Shown piece by piece: positions 1 through 10,211 of a DNA stretch of 64,000 nucleotides. Numbering within the stretch: position 1 is the stretch's first letter; every line of letters begins with the position of its first letter. Source of the stretch: Brettanomyces bruxellensis. Lineage: Eukaryota; Ascomycota; Pichiomycetes; Pichiales; Pichiaceae. The stretch is taken from the NCBI RefSeq assembly GCF_011074885.1, contig NC_054687.1, forward strand, positions 1,240,001 to 1,304,000, in the 5' to 3' direction. The notes under the pieces are model-generated. The model saw only the letters and a program-made list of their open reading frames with translations. It was not told where the DNA came from and made no database searches. The position numbers and the translations under genes are program-made.

Positions 1-699
1 AAGGTTCCTAAGTTTGATACTCAGCTCGACCTCCTTCCTGTTGTTTTCATCAATTCTTTGCTGCAACCAGGTGATATAATCGACTGATTTGGAAAGTATC
101 TGACCCTTGTTTGGCTTTCCATCCTTAGTACCTGACTTCTCCTTTGAATCGTTAAAGAAATCCCTTGGTATGAGCCGCATCAACTCCTGAATCTTCTCAT
201 TAATGTTATCTCTTCTTTTCCTATCAACAGGCTGTACACTTGCAGAGGTAGATGCTCCAGCCAAACTTCTTCTCTTAGGCCTTCCTTTGCCTCTCACAGA
301 TGAAGATACAGAAGCAGGACTTCTTGCATTTCCATGCATTGCACTTCTTTCCACTGTTGAGCCACTTCTAGAACTCTTTGAAGCCATTGCTCTTGAAAGT
401 GAAGCTTTGACACCACTTTGCATTGTATTAGCTGATTGGGCACGCATTGAAGGTCCAACCGTATAACTGCTGGAGAGATTGCTGTGAGGCTTAGCACCGT
501 ATTCAGTATTAAAGCCACTTTGGTTTGCCGGAAGTGAACCGACAAAGTTAGCCGGATTGTCTGTATTCCCTTGTAAGCCCGATAGCCCTGAAAAATGCCC
601 ACTCAAAAAGGAATCAAAGTCAACTGCATTTGGATCTAGTCCCAAATCCCCATTCAAAGTGTCAGAATGACTATTCTGATGCCCTTCATTCGTAGTCAT
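1..699 (-). CDS. bHLH transcription factor, Rtg3-like (3' end outside window)
   Basis: The reading frame starts at ATG 699-697 on the minus strand and runs off the left edge of the window, giving about 233 residues with no stop. The first ~150 residues are Ser/Asn/Gly-rich and low in complexity. A helix-loop-helix follows at about residues 155-220: KRRDNINEKIQEL, a loop containing GTKDGKPNKGQIL, then SKSVDYITWL. The GTKDGKPNKGQIL loop and the helix after it are typical of fungal Rtg1/Rtg3-type retrograde-signalling factors, which act with a partner bHLH on an R-box (GTCAC) rather than a classic E-box. The basic region is odd: the usual His and Glu that contact the E-box are Val and Asp here. 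Rtg3 is the best guess; other fungal bHLH factors remain possible because the C-terminus is missing. Confidence 0.7.
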   Translation of the reverse strand, partial: MTTNEGHQNSHSDTLNGDLGLDPNAVDFDSFLSGHFSGLSGLQGNTDNPANFVGSLPANQSGFNTEYGAKPHSNLSSSYTVGPSMRAQSANTMQSGVKASLSRAMASKSSRSGSTVERSAMHGNARSPASVSSSVRGKGRPKRRSLAGASTSASVQPVDRKRRDNINEKIQELMRLIPRDFFNDSKEKSGTKDGKPNKGQILSKSVDYITWLQQRIDENNRKEVELSIKLRNL

Positions 700-1218
700 T
701 ATGTCTCCAATGGAGAATAGTTAAATCGTATCAAGTATGTATTATCTGCCGACCGTTAAATTACTAAAGTTGGGTCTGAATGCAGCCAAATGACTCTTTG
801 TATTGAATACGCTTGCGTCAGAAATATTGTACTAGAAATAACAAGCTGAAATTGTGTTGCTTTGTTGGTTGGGAAAGAGTTGTGGGGTCTTGGCAGAAGA
901 TAATTAAATTCAATGCTTCAGATAAAGATAATTTTAAATTATCTTGAATTTATTAATTTATATTTTTCTTCTCCATTTTTATCCCGACCAGCAAATAATT
1001 AATGCATCGTTACACCAATACAAACATGTCTACATTTTTACATTGCGTAACAATGCTTTACCTGGGGTTCAAATGAAGGAGGTTGAACTTACAAATGATA
1101 TGGCCCAGTTATATATATGTTGCTTGAATTACTTTAAAAATCCTTATTTTTGATAAAAATAATTGCTTTTTCTTGTACACTCTTCTTGTCAAATTGACTT
1201 ATTTGGTGATTGTCCGGT

Positions 1219-1231
1219 GAACTTTCCAGAA
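1219..1231 (+). promoter_or_regulatory. Heat-shock element (Hsf1 site)
   Basis: The sequence GAACTTTCCAGAA is a perfect three-unit GAAnnTTCnnGAA array, the core Hsf1 site. It lies about 180-190 bp upstream of the CDC37 ATG. CDC37 encodes an Hsp90 co-chaperone, so heat-shock control is plausible. Function is inferred from motif and position. Confidence 0.7.
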
Positions 1232-1301
1232 CACACTAAAGATTAAAAAAAGTAAATAAAAAGTTTGGGGAAATTATTTTAGTATATTTTTCGATCGCTC
1301 A

Positions 1302-1310
1302 TATATAAAG
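1302..1310 (+). promoter_or_regulatory. TATA box of CDC37
   Basis: TATATAAAG lies about 100 bp upstream of the CDC37 start codon and downstream of the heat-shock element, a normal distance for a yeast core promoter. Confidence 0.55.
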
Positions 1311-1410
1311 GGAGGTATTGTTGTATAACTCTAATACTTAATAAAGGCTGCATTATATAACATATCAAATTTTAACTGATTCGACACAAGAGCGTTAAAC
1401 ATTGCTAAAG

Positions 1411-2994
1411 ATGGTTGACTATTCAAAATGGGACAGGTTAGAATTATCTGATGATTCCGACATTGAGTGCCATCCAAACGTGGATAAGGCATCCTTTATA
1501 AGATGGAAGCAAAGAGATATACACGAGAAAAGGGCACAAAGAAAGGCTGAAATTAAAGGGCTGAAGATCCAAAAGGAAATGTACACAAAATTGACAGAAA
1601 GGGTGAATAAATTGTTGAAGCATTTTTCCATTATTGATATCACAGATGCACAAAAGAGGAACGAATACATCAACAATCAGTTCGATCCACAGGAAAAGTG
1701 CACAATTGAACAAGATGACAATTCCCCTACGTACAACGAGATGATCGAGGATCTATTTACACAGATTGAGGCTGATATCAAGAAAGAAGGCAAAGATGTT
1801 CAGGATGGTAGCACCATTTTGCAAAAAGTTAAAGAGCACCAGGGAAAAATCAACAAGGTTCTGGAGCAGATTGATCCCAAGCTAGAGGAGCTGGAGGAAG
1901 AGAAGCACGAGCATATTACGAGTGAGGACTACCACGTTGGATTTGATTCATCCTTTATCAACAAGAACGAGAAACAGGAAAGGCAGAAGGAAAACGATCC
2001 AGATGCTATCGATAATACAAACGATGGAAAACATGATCCTGCGGCATCAGAGGGTGCATCTGCCAGTGAGAGCAAGCAGTATAAAGAAAAAGTGGAAACG
2101 ATAAACGATGTAAGGGATGATTCTGGTCAGAAACCATCCAAGCCTTTGAATCAACTCGATGATGTAGAATGTCTTCCAGAAACACTTGTTTTTTCTAAGA
2201 TACCACAGCGCGATATTGAGGATGCAGGTATGTTTGTGAAAGAGCATCTTTACATTGCTTGTGAGCAACAGAAGGATTCTTTGATGATGAAAGCCTTTGA
2301 CTCCGAGTTGTCTGGAGACAAAGAGAGAACAAAACAGATAGTTCACCAAGGTCTGCTTCTCCAGTATTTGGATGACTTGTTCAGAGGTGCAGTTGCGAAC
2401 CATAGTGCACTGAGGAAAAAGCAGCTGGTCGACATGTTTGTGGAGAAGATGTCTGATGCCAACTCACCTGCGTATGCCGTTTTTATGCAGGATTATGACA
2501 AGATGTACAAGCACATCATTAGTCGATGCAAGATCCTGAAGGAGGAGCAGGAAAAAGAAGATCCAAATGAAGGAGTGGAACAGATTCAGCTACGGTCTGT
2601 TGATCCTGGCTCCGAACTAACGGTTCAGCTTCCAAAAGAGGGAACAGAGGAGTATAAATACTTCCAGACACTTCCTGAAAACATGCAGGAAGCTTTGAAG
2701 ACGGAAGACCTGGATGAAATTAACAAGGTGTTTGCATCTATGAGTGTGGAAGACGCCGAGCAGATATTGGATACATTTGACAGATGCGGTGTAATTCAAG
2801 TACAGGCACTACTTGATAACGAGGAGCAATTTGATGAACTCAAGAAGCAGTGCGAGAAAACAGATAAGACTTCCAGTAAAGATGTCAAAGATGGAATAGA
2901 GAGTCTTAGCATTAATGAGCAACAGCATCAGCCAGAGACAAAGCAACCAGATACAGATGCAGATATTATGAACACTGCGGATATCGTGGATTGA
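1411..2994 (+). CDS. CDC37: Hsp90 co-chaperone Cdc37
   Basis: Cdc37 recruits protein kinases to Hsp90 in the cytosol and stabilises them. The N-terminus MVDYSKWDRLELSDDSD is the family signature. It includes the CK2-phosphorylated serine at position 13, which is followed by acidic residues and then the conserved HPNVDKASF segment. The remainder fits the family: coiled-coil N-domain (~30-180), a variable acidic linker, the Hsp90-binding middle domain (~250-400) and a C-terminal domain. The product is 527 residues, close to the S. cerevisiae protein. I chose ATG 1411; a TTG three codons upstream is in frame but is not a normal start. A heat-shock element and TATA box lie upstream. Confidence 0.97.
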   Translation: MVDYSKWDRLELSDDSDIECHPNVDKASFIRWKQRDIHEKRAQRKAEIKGLKIQKEMYTKLTERVNKLLKHFSIIDITDAQKRNEYINNQFDPQEKCTIEQDDNSPTYNEMIEDLFTQIEADIKKEGKDVQDGSTILQKVKEHQGKINKVLEQIDPKLEELEEEKHEHITSEDYHVGFDSSFINKNEKQERQKENDPDAIDNTNDGKHDPAASEGASASESKQYKEKVETINDVRDDSGQKPSKPLNQLDDVECLPETLVFSKIPQRDIEDAGMFVKEHLYIACEQQKDSLMMKAFDSELSGDKERTKQIVHQGLLLQYLDDLFRGAVANHSALRKKQLVDMFVEKMSDANSPAYAVFMQDYDKMYKHIISRCKILKEEQEKEDPNEGVEQIQLRSVDPGSELTVQLPKEGTEEYKYFQTLPENMQEALKTEDLDEINKVFASMSVEDAEQILDTFDRCGVIQVQALLDNEEQFDELKKQCEKTDKTSSKDVKDGIESLSINEQQHQPETKQPDTDADIMNTADIVD

Positions 2995-3317
2995 GAGTGT
3001 TTATTTTTTTTACATGTATAAATGTGCTTCTTTTTATAGCCTGGTCCTTTTAATAATAATCTCATCATGCTTTTAGTATGTGCTCTATCACAGGTAGTGT
3101 TAGAACTGATAATGAAATTTATTCCACTTTTGGTGCTTCTCACAGTTCGGGTGGGGTCCCGTTCTAATTTTTAAAAATCGAGAAAGGGGGAAAAAGAATA
3201 AAAAAAAATGTTATTTCTCTTTATTTCTTTTTGCGATTCCTGTCGCCGTACTTGAGAAAACTAAGCAAACATCATTTGCACCAAGCCACTGACTAAAGAC
3301 CAATAACAGCTCAAGAA
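2995..3317. other. Intergenic, CDC37 3' flank and CBP3 promoter
   Basis: This is 323 bp between two tandem plus-strand genes. It contains T-rich and A-rich runs and no convincing ORF, RNA gene or strong motif. Confidence 0.5.
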
Positions 3318-4316
3318 ATGCTTGCCTATTCTGGACTGCGGGCTGCAAAAGCAAATATAAGCCGCCATTCACTTGGAAGTGCCATTAGATATGATATGAT
3401 AGTTGGTTTGAGATATAAATCGCAAACTACTGATATGGCATCAAGTGAATCTCCACACAACTACGCTAAGCAATCATCCATGCCAAATCTGGTGAATCCA
3501 GAAATCCCAAAGAAGGATGTGAATCCTAAGCAAATATTGGAGAAGCCATTATATGAGAGGGCAGTTGTGAGGTTGCCTGAGTGGCAGAAGGCACTAGGTG
3601 AGGCTATTGTCTCGATTTTCCATATGGATATGGACAGAATCAGAGCAGGATCAATTGGTGGTTCGAAATACTATTACATGTGTAAAGATCAGTCTCTCCA
3701 GTATAAGAATGAGGTTTTATCAGAGACCGCGGCTTTCTGGTATTCAACATTAGGCTTGCCTAGAACATTTGCCCAGTGGTATCAGATAACAATTTTGCAC
3801 ATCTGGATGCTCTTTGTCAGAATGAGGGCCCTCCCATTCAAAGTTGGAAAGAACTATCAGCAGAAGCTTGTTGATAAGTTCTTCAAAGACATTGACATGA
3901 GACTTTCAGAAGAGATGGATATCCGTTCAGGCACTATACGAACTAGATACCTGAAGGATTTTCATTCGCAGATGATCGGTATAGTGGCTTCTCTTGACGA
4001 GGCACTTGCATCACAGTCCGATGCTGTTTTGGCTTCAGCTATATGGAGAAATGTCTTCAACGGCGATAAAAACATAGATATCGTCAAACTTGAAGCTGTA
4101 ATTAGATATGTCAGGATGCAGCTTTATGTTTTGGACAAGATCTCTGACAGAGCGTTTGGATTCGGTGATTTTGAATTTGTTTCACCAGCAGAGACTGTCG
4201 ATCCTCTTACGCCTGAGGAGGTGCAACAGTTGAGAAAAGTCACAAAGGAGAAATATGAAAGTATTGACGGCAAAATCTTACCAAGCCAACATTCATCTCT
4301 TTCTCTTGATGAATAA
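3318..4316 (+). CDS. CBP3: Cbp3, cytochrome b mRNA translation and assembly factor
   Basis: Cbp3 works with Cbp6 at the mitochondrial ribosome exit tunnel to promote cytochrome b synthesis and bc1-complex assembly. The 332-residue length matches the yeast protein. The ubiquinol-cytochrome-c chaperone domain spans about residues 130-300 and is recognised by segments such as LGLPRTFAQWYQITILHIWM followed by LFVRMRALP. The N-terminus (MLAYSGLRAAKANISRHSLG) is basic and hydroxylated with no acidic residues, as expected of a mitochondrial presequence. It lies directly upstream of LEA1 on the same strand, an arrangement also close to that in S. cerevisiae (YPL215W, YPL213W). Confidence 0.93.
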   Translation: MLAYSGLRAAKANISRHSLGSAIRYDMIVGLRYKSQTTDMASSESPHNYAKQSSMPNLVNPEIPKKDVNPKQILEKPLYERAVVRLPEWQKALGEAIVSIFHMDMDRIRAGSIGGSKYYYMCKDQSLQYKNEVLSETAAFWYSTLGLPRTFAQWYQITILHIWMLFVRMRALPFKVGKNYQQKLVDKFFKDIDMRLSEEMDIRSGTIRTRYLKDFHSQMIGIVASLDEALASQSDAVLASAIWRNVFNGDKNIDIVKLEAVIRYVRMQLYVLDKISDRAFGFGDFEFVSPAETVDPLTPEEVQQLRKVTKEKYESIDGKILPSQHSSLSLDE

Positions 4317-4585
4317 TTACATTCGGGAATTGTGCTGGAGATCCAACTTCTTATTTATAGCTGAACATAAATGTAAATATATCCTAAAGACGCTTTTGCT
4401 AAAGCAAAATGAGGGGGACACACGAATGTATTTCTGGTGCACCCGTACACCGTTAAATTTGGCCAGACATTTTTGAATGCTTAATTTTATAGCACTTGTA
4501 CACATCGAGATCTCTTCGCAAGATACTAATTTATGGCAATTCAGCACCACAAAAACTATCTGGTTGGCAAACTCTACTTTTACAT

Positions 4586-5320
4586 ATGAAGCTCACTCCC
4601 GTAATCGTGGCAGATGCCCCAACGTTCATAAATCCTATTGGTGAAAGAACAATTTCCCTTCGTTCTTTAACACTCTCCGATCTTGATATCGGGATATCAC
4701 AATTGCTTGATACAGACATATTTGAGTGCATAGATTTGACTGACAATGACCTAATAATAGTACCAGAGTTTGGCCAATCACGCAGACTAAAAACTTTACT
4801 TTTGGCGCGTAATCGAATTCGAATATTGAGTCCTAACTTTGCATCAAAGCTTTATAACTTGGAGTCGGTGTCACTAATAAATAATTTCATAAGGTCTCCA
4901 AAAGAGCTTGCAGGAATGTCCTCAGTTAAGAATTTGAGAGAGTTATACTTAACTGGAAACCCGATCACAGGGTTGAAAAATTATAGGCTTTGGACCATTT
5001 GGAAATTCCCTACGTTGAAGATATTGGATTCTGAGAAGGTGAAGAAAAATGAGAAGGAGGAGGCCACAAAGTTGTTTGGCACACACAAAGAGCCGACAGA
5101 TCTTGCAAGAAAGGTATCTGAGAGCGCTGTGGATATAGGCATGGGTCCTGAAAAAAAGTATTCAAAAGAGGCTTTGGATAGTAAGACAATCCATATGAAA
5201 AGTACATATCAGAGGCTTTCAACCAGTCAGAGGAAGAAGCTGAAGCAGGAGCTTGTTTCAGCTACAAAGCTCGCGGATATTGAAAGAATCCAGGGGATTT
5301 TGGAAAGAGGATACCTGTGA
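4586..5320 (+). CDS. LEA1: U2 snRNP component Lea1 (U2-A')
   Basis: Lea1 binds U2 snRNA stem-loop IV together with Msl1 in the spliceosome. From ATG 4586 the product is 244 residues, the usual length. It begins MKLTPVIVADAP, the family N-terminus, and contains leucine-rich repeats at about residues 45-130 (IDLTDNDLIIVP, LLLARNRI, LYLTGNPI). The capping motif NYRLWTIWKFPTLKILD follows. The frame is open further upstream but has only a TTG there, so ATG 4586 is the start. The 269-bp gap from CBP3 shows no other feature. Confidence 0.95.
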   Translation: MKLTPVIVADAPTFINPIGERTISLRSLTLSDLDIGISQLLDTDIFECIDLTDNDLIIVPEFGQSRRLKTLLLARNRIRILSPNFASKLYNLESVSLINNFIRSPKELAGMSSVKNLRELYLTGNPITGLKNYRLWTIWKFPTLKILDSEKVKKNEKEEATKLFGTHKEPTDLARKVSESAVDIGMGPEKKYSKEALDSKTIHMKSTYQRLSTSQRKKLKQELVSATKLADIERIQGILERGYL

Positions 5321-5334
5321 AAAGGATAAATAAT

Positions 5335-5372
5335 ACCAATATATGTATATTTATACACTAACATATATATGC
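5335..5372. terminator. AT-rich 3'-end signals between convergent LEA1 and SNT2
   Basis: TATATGTATATTTATA and ACATATATAT runs occupy most of the 117-bp gap between the two convergent stops. They resemble yeast TATATA-type efficiency elements for polyadenylation, and probably serve both strands. Confidence 0.35.
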
Positions 5373-5437
5373 TTACAGAATGTACAATAATGCCTTTAGC
5401 GGCTATTTGCAGATGCGATGCGATATCATCATGTTTC

Positions 5438-8400
5438 CTACGAAAGTATGTCGCTAATCGAGATGTGCGTGCGCCTCTTTTTTATACCTTCTGGTTGCTC
5501 GATGCTCTTTTCACCAATATTATCGCTTATCTCGGATAGATCAGGCAGCTTATCAAACAGTGGAACGTGCTTTTGCAGCCGCACAAAGCACTTGTGACAC
5601 ACCTTTGCACCATGATCGTTCTCATGCCACTCAACTGTGTTACCATTGTGGCAGTAGATGCATTTGTAACACTGGTCAAACTCGCTTATCTTGGACAATG
5701 CGTCACTACTTTGAATTGGCACCGTTTCATGGTCCTTTTTGGTTGTTCTTTTGTCATACAACTCGAGCATCTTTTCGTAAGTGTATCTTTTCAACTCTCC
5801 AGCTTGCAGATGCTTGCGATCCTGTTTTGCACAGGCACAGAATGCTTTAATTAGCGGCATTTGTTCGGAGTCGACCACACGAGTGTTTGATATCATGTAG
5901 ACAACTGTTCTCATAGTGTAAAGCCTATTTCCGCCAAAACTTCTGCGACTTGGATCTGTGATGTGGCTGCGGCACAAAACAACCGGTACAATAAACCCAG
6001 AGCGGCCATCTTCAGCTATTTTCACGTAACATTTGTTCGATCCCAGTGCATTTTGTGCATATGCATCGTTTGCGTACAGCTGATCGTTTTCCACCAGATA
6101 GAAGCCCAAAAAGATGCCAGGGTGGTCCTGGCAGCAGGTAACATGAAAAGTTTGGCCGCATGACTTGCACTCAATGAGACCACCACTATTCCCACCGCAC
6201 ACAGAGCATCTGTGCGGTATATTGGCAAAGTTGGCCAGCTGTGTTCCCAACACCGGCTGCATGTTTCTCGCATCTCCAAAGGTGATCTCCTTTGTGAAAA
6301 CAGAGCATTCAACATGACACCATCTGCCGCTTAGAGTCCGCTTCAAAGCATCAGGAATCGATTCTCTATCTCCATGCATGGCACCATCATGGTCACTCTC
6401 ACGAGCATTGCACATGCAGCAGACATACTGTGTCGATACAAGTGGGTGTATGTCGTTTGAGCAAGGGTCGCAGTGCCACTTGTACATGTAGGGAGGCTGT
6501 TCGAAGTTGCAATTGCCGAGATCGATTCCATAACAAGAAGCATGGACGTTGAGGCCACAGTTTGAGCATATTAGCATCTCGTTCAGCGATCCGTACTCCC
6601 GGCAGACACAGCATGGTCTGGATGCCGGGTCAAAAAGCGGCTTGGCCACTTTAATGGCAGTGGCAGACTTGGCCTTACTTCTCCTCTTCGAGTTGACATA
6701 CGCCTTCCAGAAGGTGGCTATATCCCGCATTGCACTCCTGGTTTGCGGCAAGGGTACTTTGTCGGCTGCATTTGCGGTAAACGGATTGTAGATATTGAAC
6801 TTTGATTTGTATCGAGACGACATTTGCACAAATAACGGGTCGTTCATCACGACACTTGACCTGTCTCTGCGACCACGTTTTCTTGTCTGTGGCTTTGCCT
6901 TGCCCTTCTTTGCTTTCTTCGACATCGGGATGGTAACGCTAAACGTACTTTGGTGCCGCTTTTTCGATGAAATGGAGGTCGGAGACCTGTTCTCCTCTGA
7001 TTTCAACGCTGAAAGGGAATCGGTCGAGTAGCTTCTGGAAGAAGCAGCTCCTATGTCCGAGGAGCTGGTATACTCGTTGTCGCTGGTATCCTCCTCAATC
7101 TTGATCTTTGCCTTCTGCTCGTTAGCCTGCTTCTTGTGAGAGTCGCCGGCAACTTTGGCCTTTATATTTGGATGCCTGCCCACAGTGGGCTTTGTTCCAT
7201 CTATGGTTATCGCCTTCTGTTCGGCAAGCCTCTTCAAATTGGCCTCGTTTGCGCGTTTCTGGTGGTGATGGTAGTTTTCTCTTGCAGCAATGATGTCTTC
7301 AAAATCCTCCCTGAGCTCAGATTCAAGCCTCCATTTCCACCCAGACCCCTTTTGGGAAATTTTCTTCAAGATGACCTCGGGACTCATCCACTCAATGGCA
7401 TATCTTCTCCACAGCTTGCAGCATCGGAAGCACAGCCCCTCGCACGTTTCATCCGCGGATTTCGGCAGTGTTGTTCCCGGAGCCCTGAACCATTGTGTGG
7501 AATGCGTTGCCTGGCAGTAGATGCATTTGAACTTCACACCTTTATCCACAATCTTCTTGCTGCTGTACGCGGCATCGTCATCGGAGTCGTCCAAGTCCAA
7601 TTCGGTGTTCTTGATGTACTTAAATCGGTTCTTGGGACGGTACGGATAGTTGTCCCATATCTTGTGTCCGTTCTTGGTCTTCTTCCACATGTAGTAAAAC
7701 CGCACAACCATCGATGATGGCTGTGTTTTGATGTCTTTGTAAACGAGACGCAACTCATCTCCGTGGATCCTGACTGAATCCTCAAACCGCTTCACCTCCT
7801 CCGGAGAGAAGGTTGGCTCCTTCAAGATTGCTCTCGTTAGCTTTTCTGCATCCAATATGGCGGGTTCTGCTTGGTAATTGTGCCGCAGAAGTATTTTGAG
7901 AATGGCATCCATGAAGTTTGGCGTCCATGGGTTGATGTCCAATCGTTTGGCAATCGGCTCGCACTTTTCCACATACTGTGCTACTTCTTCTTCTCGCTCT
8001 TTACCTTCTGGCTCTTCCCACATCAAGCTAACCGTATCGTTGCCTCCTCTCTCTATATATCCGTTTGGTCTGGGTTGCAACCAGCCAGGAAACTTCGACG
8101 TGTCCTGACCGGCAAACTCAGATGGAATCGGCATCTTCTTCTTGGCCAAAGGGTCCTCGGTGAACACCTTAAGAGCAGGAGAATGGGATCTGGTCCTACG
8201 GCTGCCTTTAGGCTTTACAGAGAGCCTGCTTTTCTGAGCAGCCCTACGCTTTGGTTTGACAGGCTTATCCGTGTCATAGTAAATGACACGATGCCCATAC
8301 CAGTCTGGAATTCCGGTGCACTGGTATCGTGAACCAAGCCTAGATGAAGCCCTCGGATATGGTCGATCCTGCAAATCCATCGCATCCTCCAATCGGGAGT

Positions 8401-9732
8401 GTACTCCCAAGTATCTCCAGGGCCACTCCTCAATCTCCCGGCGTTCCTTAAACGATAAGTTCTTATCCTTCTCGAGGAACTTTGTCGCTAGTACCTCATA
8501 CTTGGGGACCAAGTTTCTGGCCTCCTTTGGCTTTCCGTATCTGCAGATTCCACCTTCAAGTTCTCAGATCCATTTTTCGCATCTACATCTTCTTCCTTTG
8601 ATGAATTGCCTGCATCCTGCTGCTGCTTGTCGCCTTGCTTCTCCATGTTTGCCACTATCTGCGAGGGAAGTGCACTCTCAAGCATGTAGCCTCTTTTAGA
8701 ATTTATCTCCTCCTCCATTCGGCGTGTGCACGAATTGCAGTACCAGGCAAACCCTCGCTTTGGGCGCGAGGTCATGGGTGGGTCCACACACATTAAATGA
8801 TACATCTTGCCACATTGAAAGCATTGGATGGATTCCGAGGTCGGACACCACTGGTGACATTTCTCACAATTCTGAGGCTCGGCAAGAAGATTCTCCCCGT
8901 GTCCCGCCTCTAGAAAGATGAAGGAGAACCTCTTGTTGAGTGCTTTGTAGTAATTCGGAGGGAGGTTCGTCATCTCCTTTGTGGAAATCATATCGTACGT
9001 TTTCATCATGTATCTGTCGTAAAGCTTTTCGAAATAGAAGCAGTTCTTCTGCTTCTTGTACTCTTTCAGGTCCTCGATCTCGCTCGCATGCTTAATGGTG
9101 ACAAAGCCCCGGAAGCTCTGTATTGGGCATAAGTCCTTGTGCACAGTAGCAAATAAAAACCTCGAGTCGATGGAATGCCGCGAAATATCCCTGGGTCGAT
9201 AAAACCACAGAACCTCAAACATGAACTCGGATGCTGGCATCGAAGTCTCGTAATCGGTTCCTCGCATCTGCTTGTTTTTGCTGTTTATAAACCCGGTGAC
9301 CATTGCCAGGTAGAAAGGTTCAGATGGTGGTTCGCAAATCATGTAGATGCAGTCACCTTTGGAAATCTTCACTCCATCGTTGAATTTCAACGTGTTGCCG
9401 TGTATCTTTGCACCCTTCATGTTGGGAATGTAGTTAAAATTGTCGTTGATACCAACTTTCGGCTGCCAATTGTATGGGATTATCTCATCCACCGGTATGT
9501 AGTCAATAGAAGAAGATGAACCATTTCCGCGAGAAGCAATCCTATGAGATCCAGTGGCATGTGACTTAGATCCCCTTCCCCTCTTGTTGTTCGAGTGCTT
9601 TGACCCAGCATGAACCCGTAGCAGAGGAATATCCGTCTCTCTTTTTTCTTTATAGTCCACATGCAGTGTCGTTCGACGCCTTGGCCGTCCGGATGAGGTC
9701 ACAAGTTTATTGTTCTCATCGTTTACTGACAT
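5438..9732 (-). CDS. SNT2: Snt2-like chromatin E3 ligase, reading frame broken by a frameshift near 8510
   Basis: Snt2 is a nuclear BAH/PHD protein that recruits Rpd3L and Ecm5, senses oxidative stress and ubiquitinates excess histones. Two overlapping frames together cover it. The first runs from ATG 9732-9730 to a stop near 8488 and carries a BAH domain (~110-270) and a PHD finger (~295-345, CEKCHQWC...CFQCGKMYHLMC). The second, in the -1 frame, is open through 8512 and runs to 5438. It carries a SANT-like segment (~640-690), a GATA-type zinc finger (CIYCQATHSTQWF...CFRC), an extended PHD (~1040-1220) and a C-terminal CxxC...CxxC finger. The whole span is 4,295 nt, one base short of a multiple of three, which would encode ~1,431 residues; S. 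cerevisiae Snt2 is ~1,400. No GT...TACTAAC...AG intron spans the break. It may be a sequencing or assembly error, or a real recent lesion. Confidence 0.9.
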
Positions 9733-10211
9733 ATTGCACGGCTCACCATCCAATAGCGAACGGATAGATCTACTTGGAAAGGCTGTATAAGTCACTGACA
9801 GGATAGAACGATGGAAAAAATAGTGAGTTGTAGTAATTTGTGTGCTCTTACAGGCATGTATATTTTTTTTAGTCGTTGGTACTTGGAGCTGGAAAATTTT
9901 GTGCCTGTGGCTCGGTTAATGAGGAAGGTCTGACCAGATCATGTATGCTGCAATTTGGGAGAGCTTGAAAAAAAAAAAAGCCCGGCCCTGCATTATGTAT
10001 GGATGTGCTGACGGACATCTCTCACATGTTAGAAAAAATAAAATAAAATAACTGAAGTAAATAAATAACAAGAAAAAGGAACTGTGAAAAGTCATCTGGC
10101 CCAAGCCACACTGAGCTAATACAATAGTATATCTCTTTACACATATTTGCTGTCTTAATTATCCATTCTCCCACATCTTGAATACACACATCGGCACTAG
10201 CCCTCATATTG
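9733..10211. promoter_or_regulatory. Divergent promoter region, SNT2 / CEG1
   Basis: This 479-bp gap lies between divergent starts. It contains several A/T runs, including an A12 tract near 9968, and no recognisable RNA gene or strong factor site. The SNT2 frame can be read upstream of ATG 9732 only through a GTG codon, so no earlier start is likely. Confidence 0.45.

Larger units (their letters stand above)
700..1410. promoter_or_regulatory. Divergent promoter region, bHLH gene / CDC37
   Basis: This 711-bp region separates two divergently transcribed genes. It holds a perfect heat-shock element at 1219-1231 and a TATA box at 1302-1310, both placed for CDC37. A 69-codon open frame on the plus strand near 944-1153 has no protein-like features, and I regard it as chance. 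No RNA gene was recognised. Confidence 0.6.

Noticed and set aside
7136..7717. 193-codon plus-strand ORF inside SNT2
   Set aside because: Antisense to conserved SNT2 sequence encoding the GATA-type finger region; no independent support.
8440..8700. A spliceosomal intron explaining the SNT2 frame change
   Set aside because: No TACTAAC branch point or matching GTATGT/GTAAGT...AG pair was found on the minus strand. A TACTAGC-like string lies only a few bases from a GTATGA and cannot form a usable intron.
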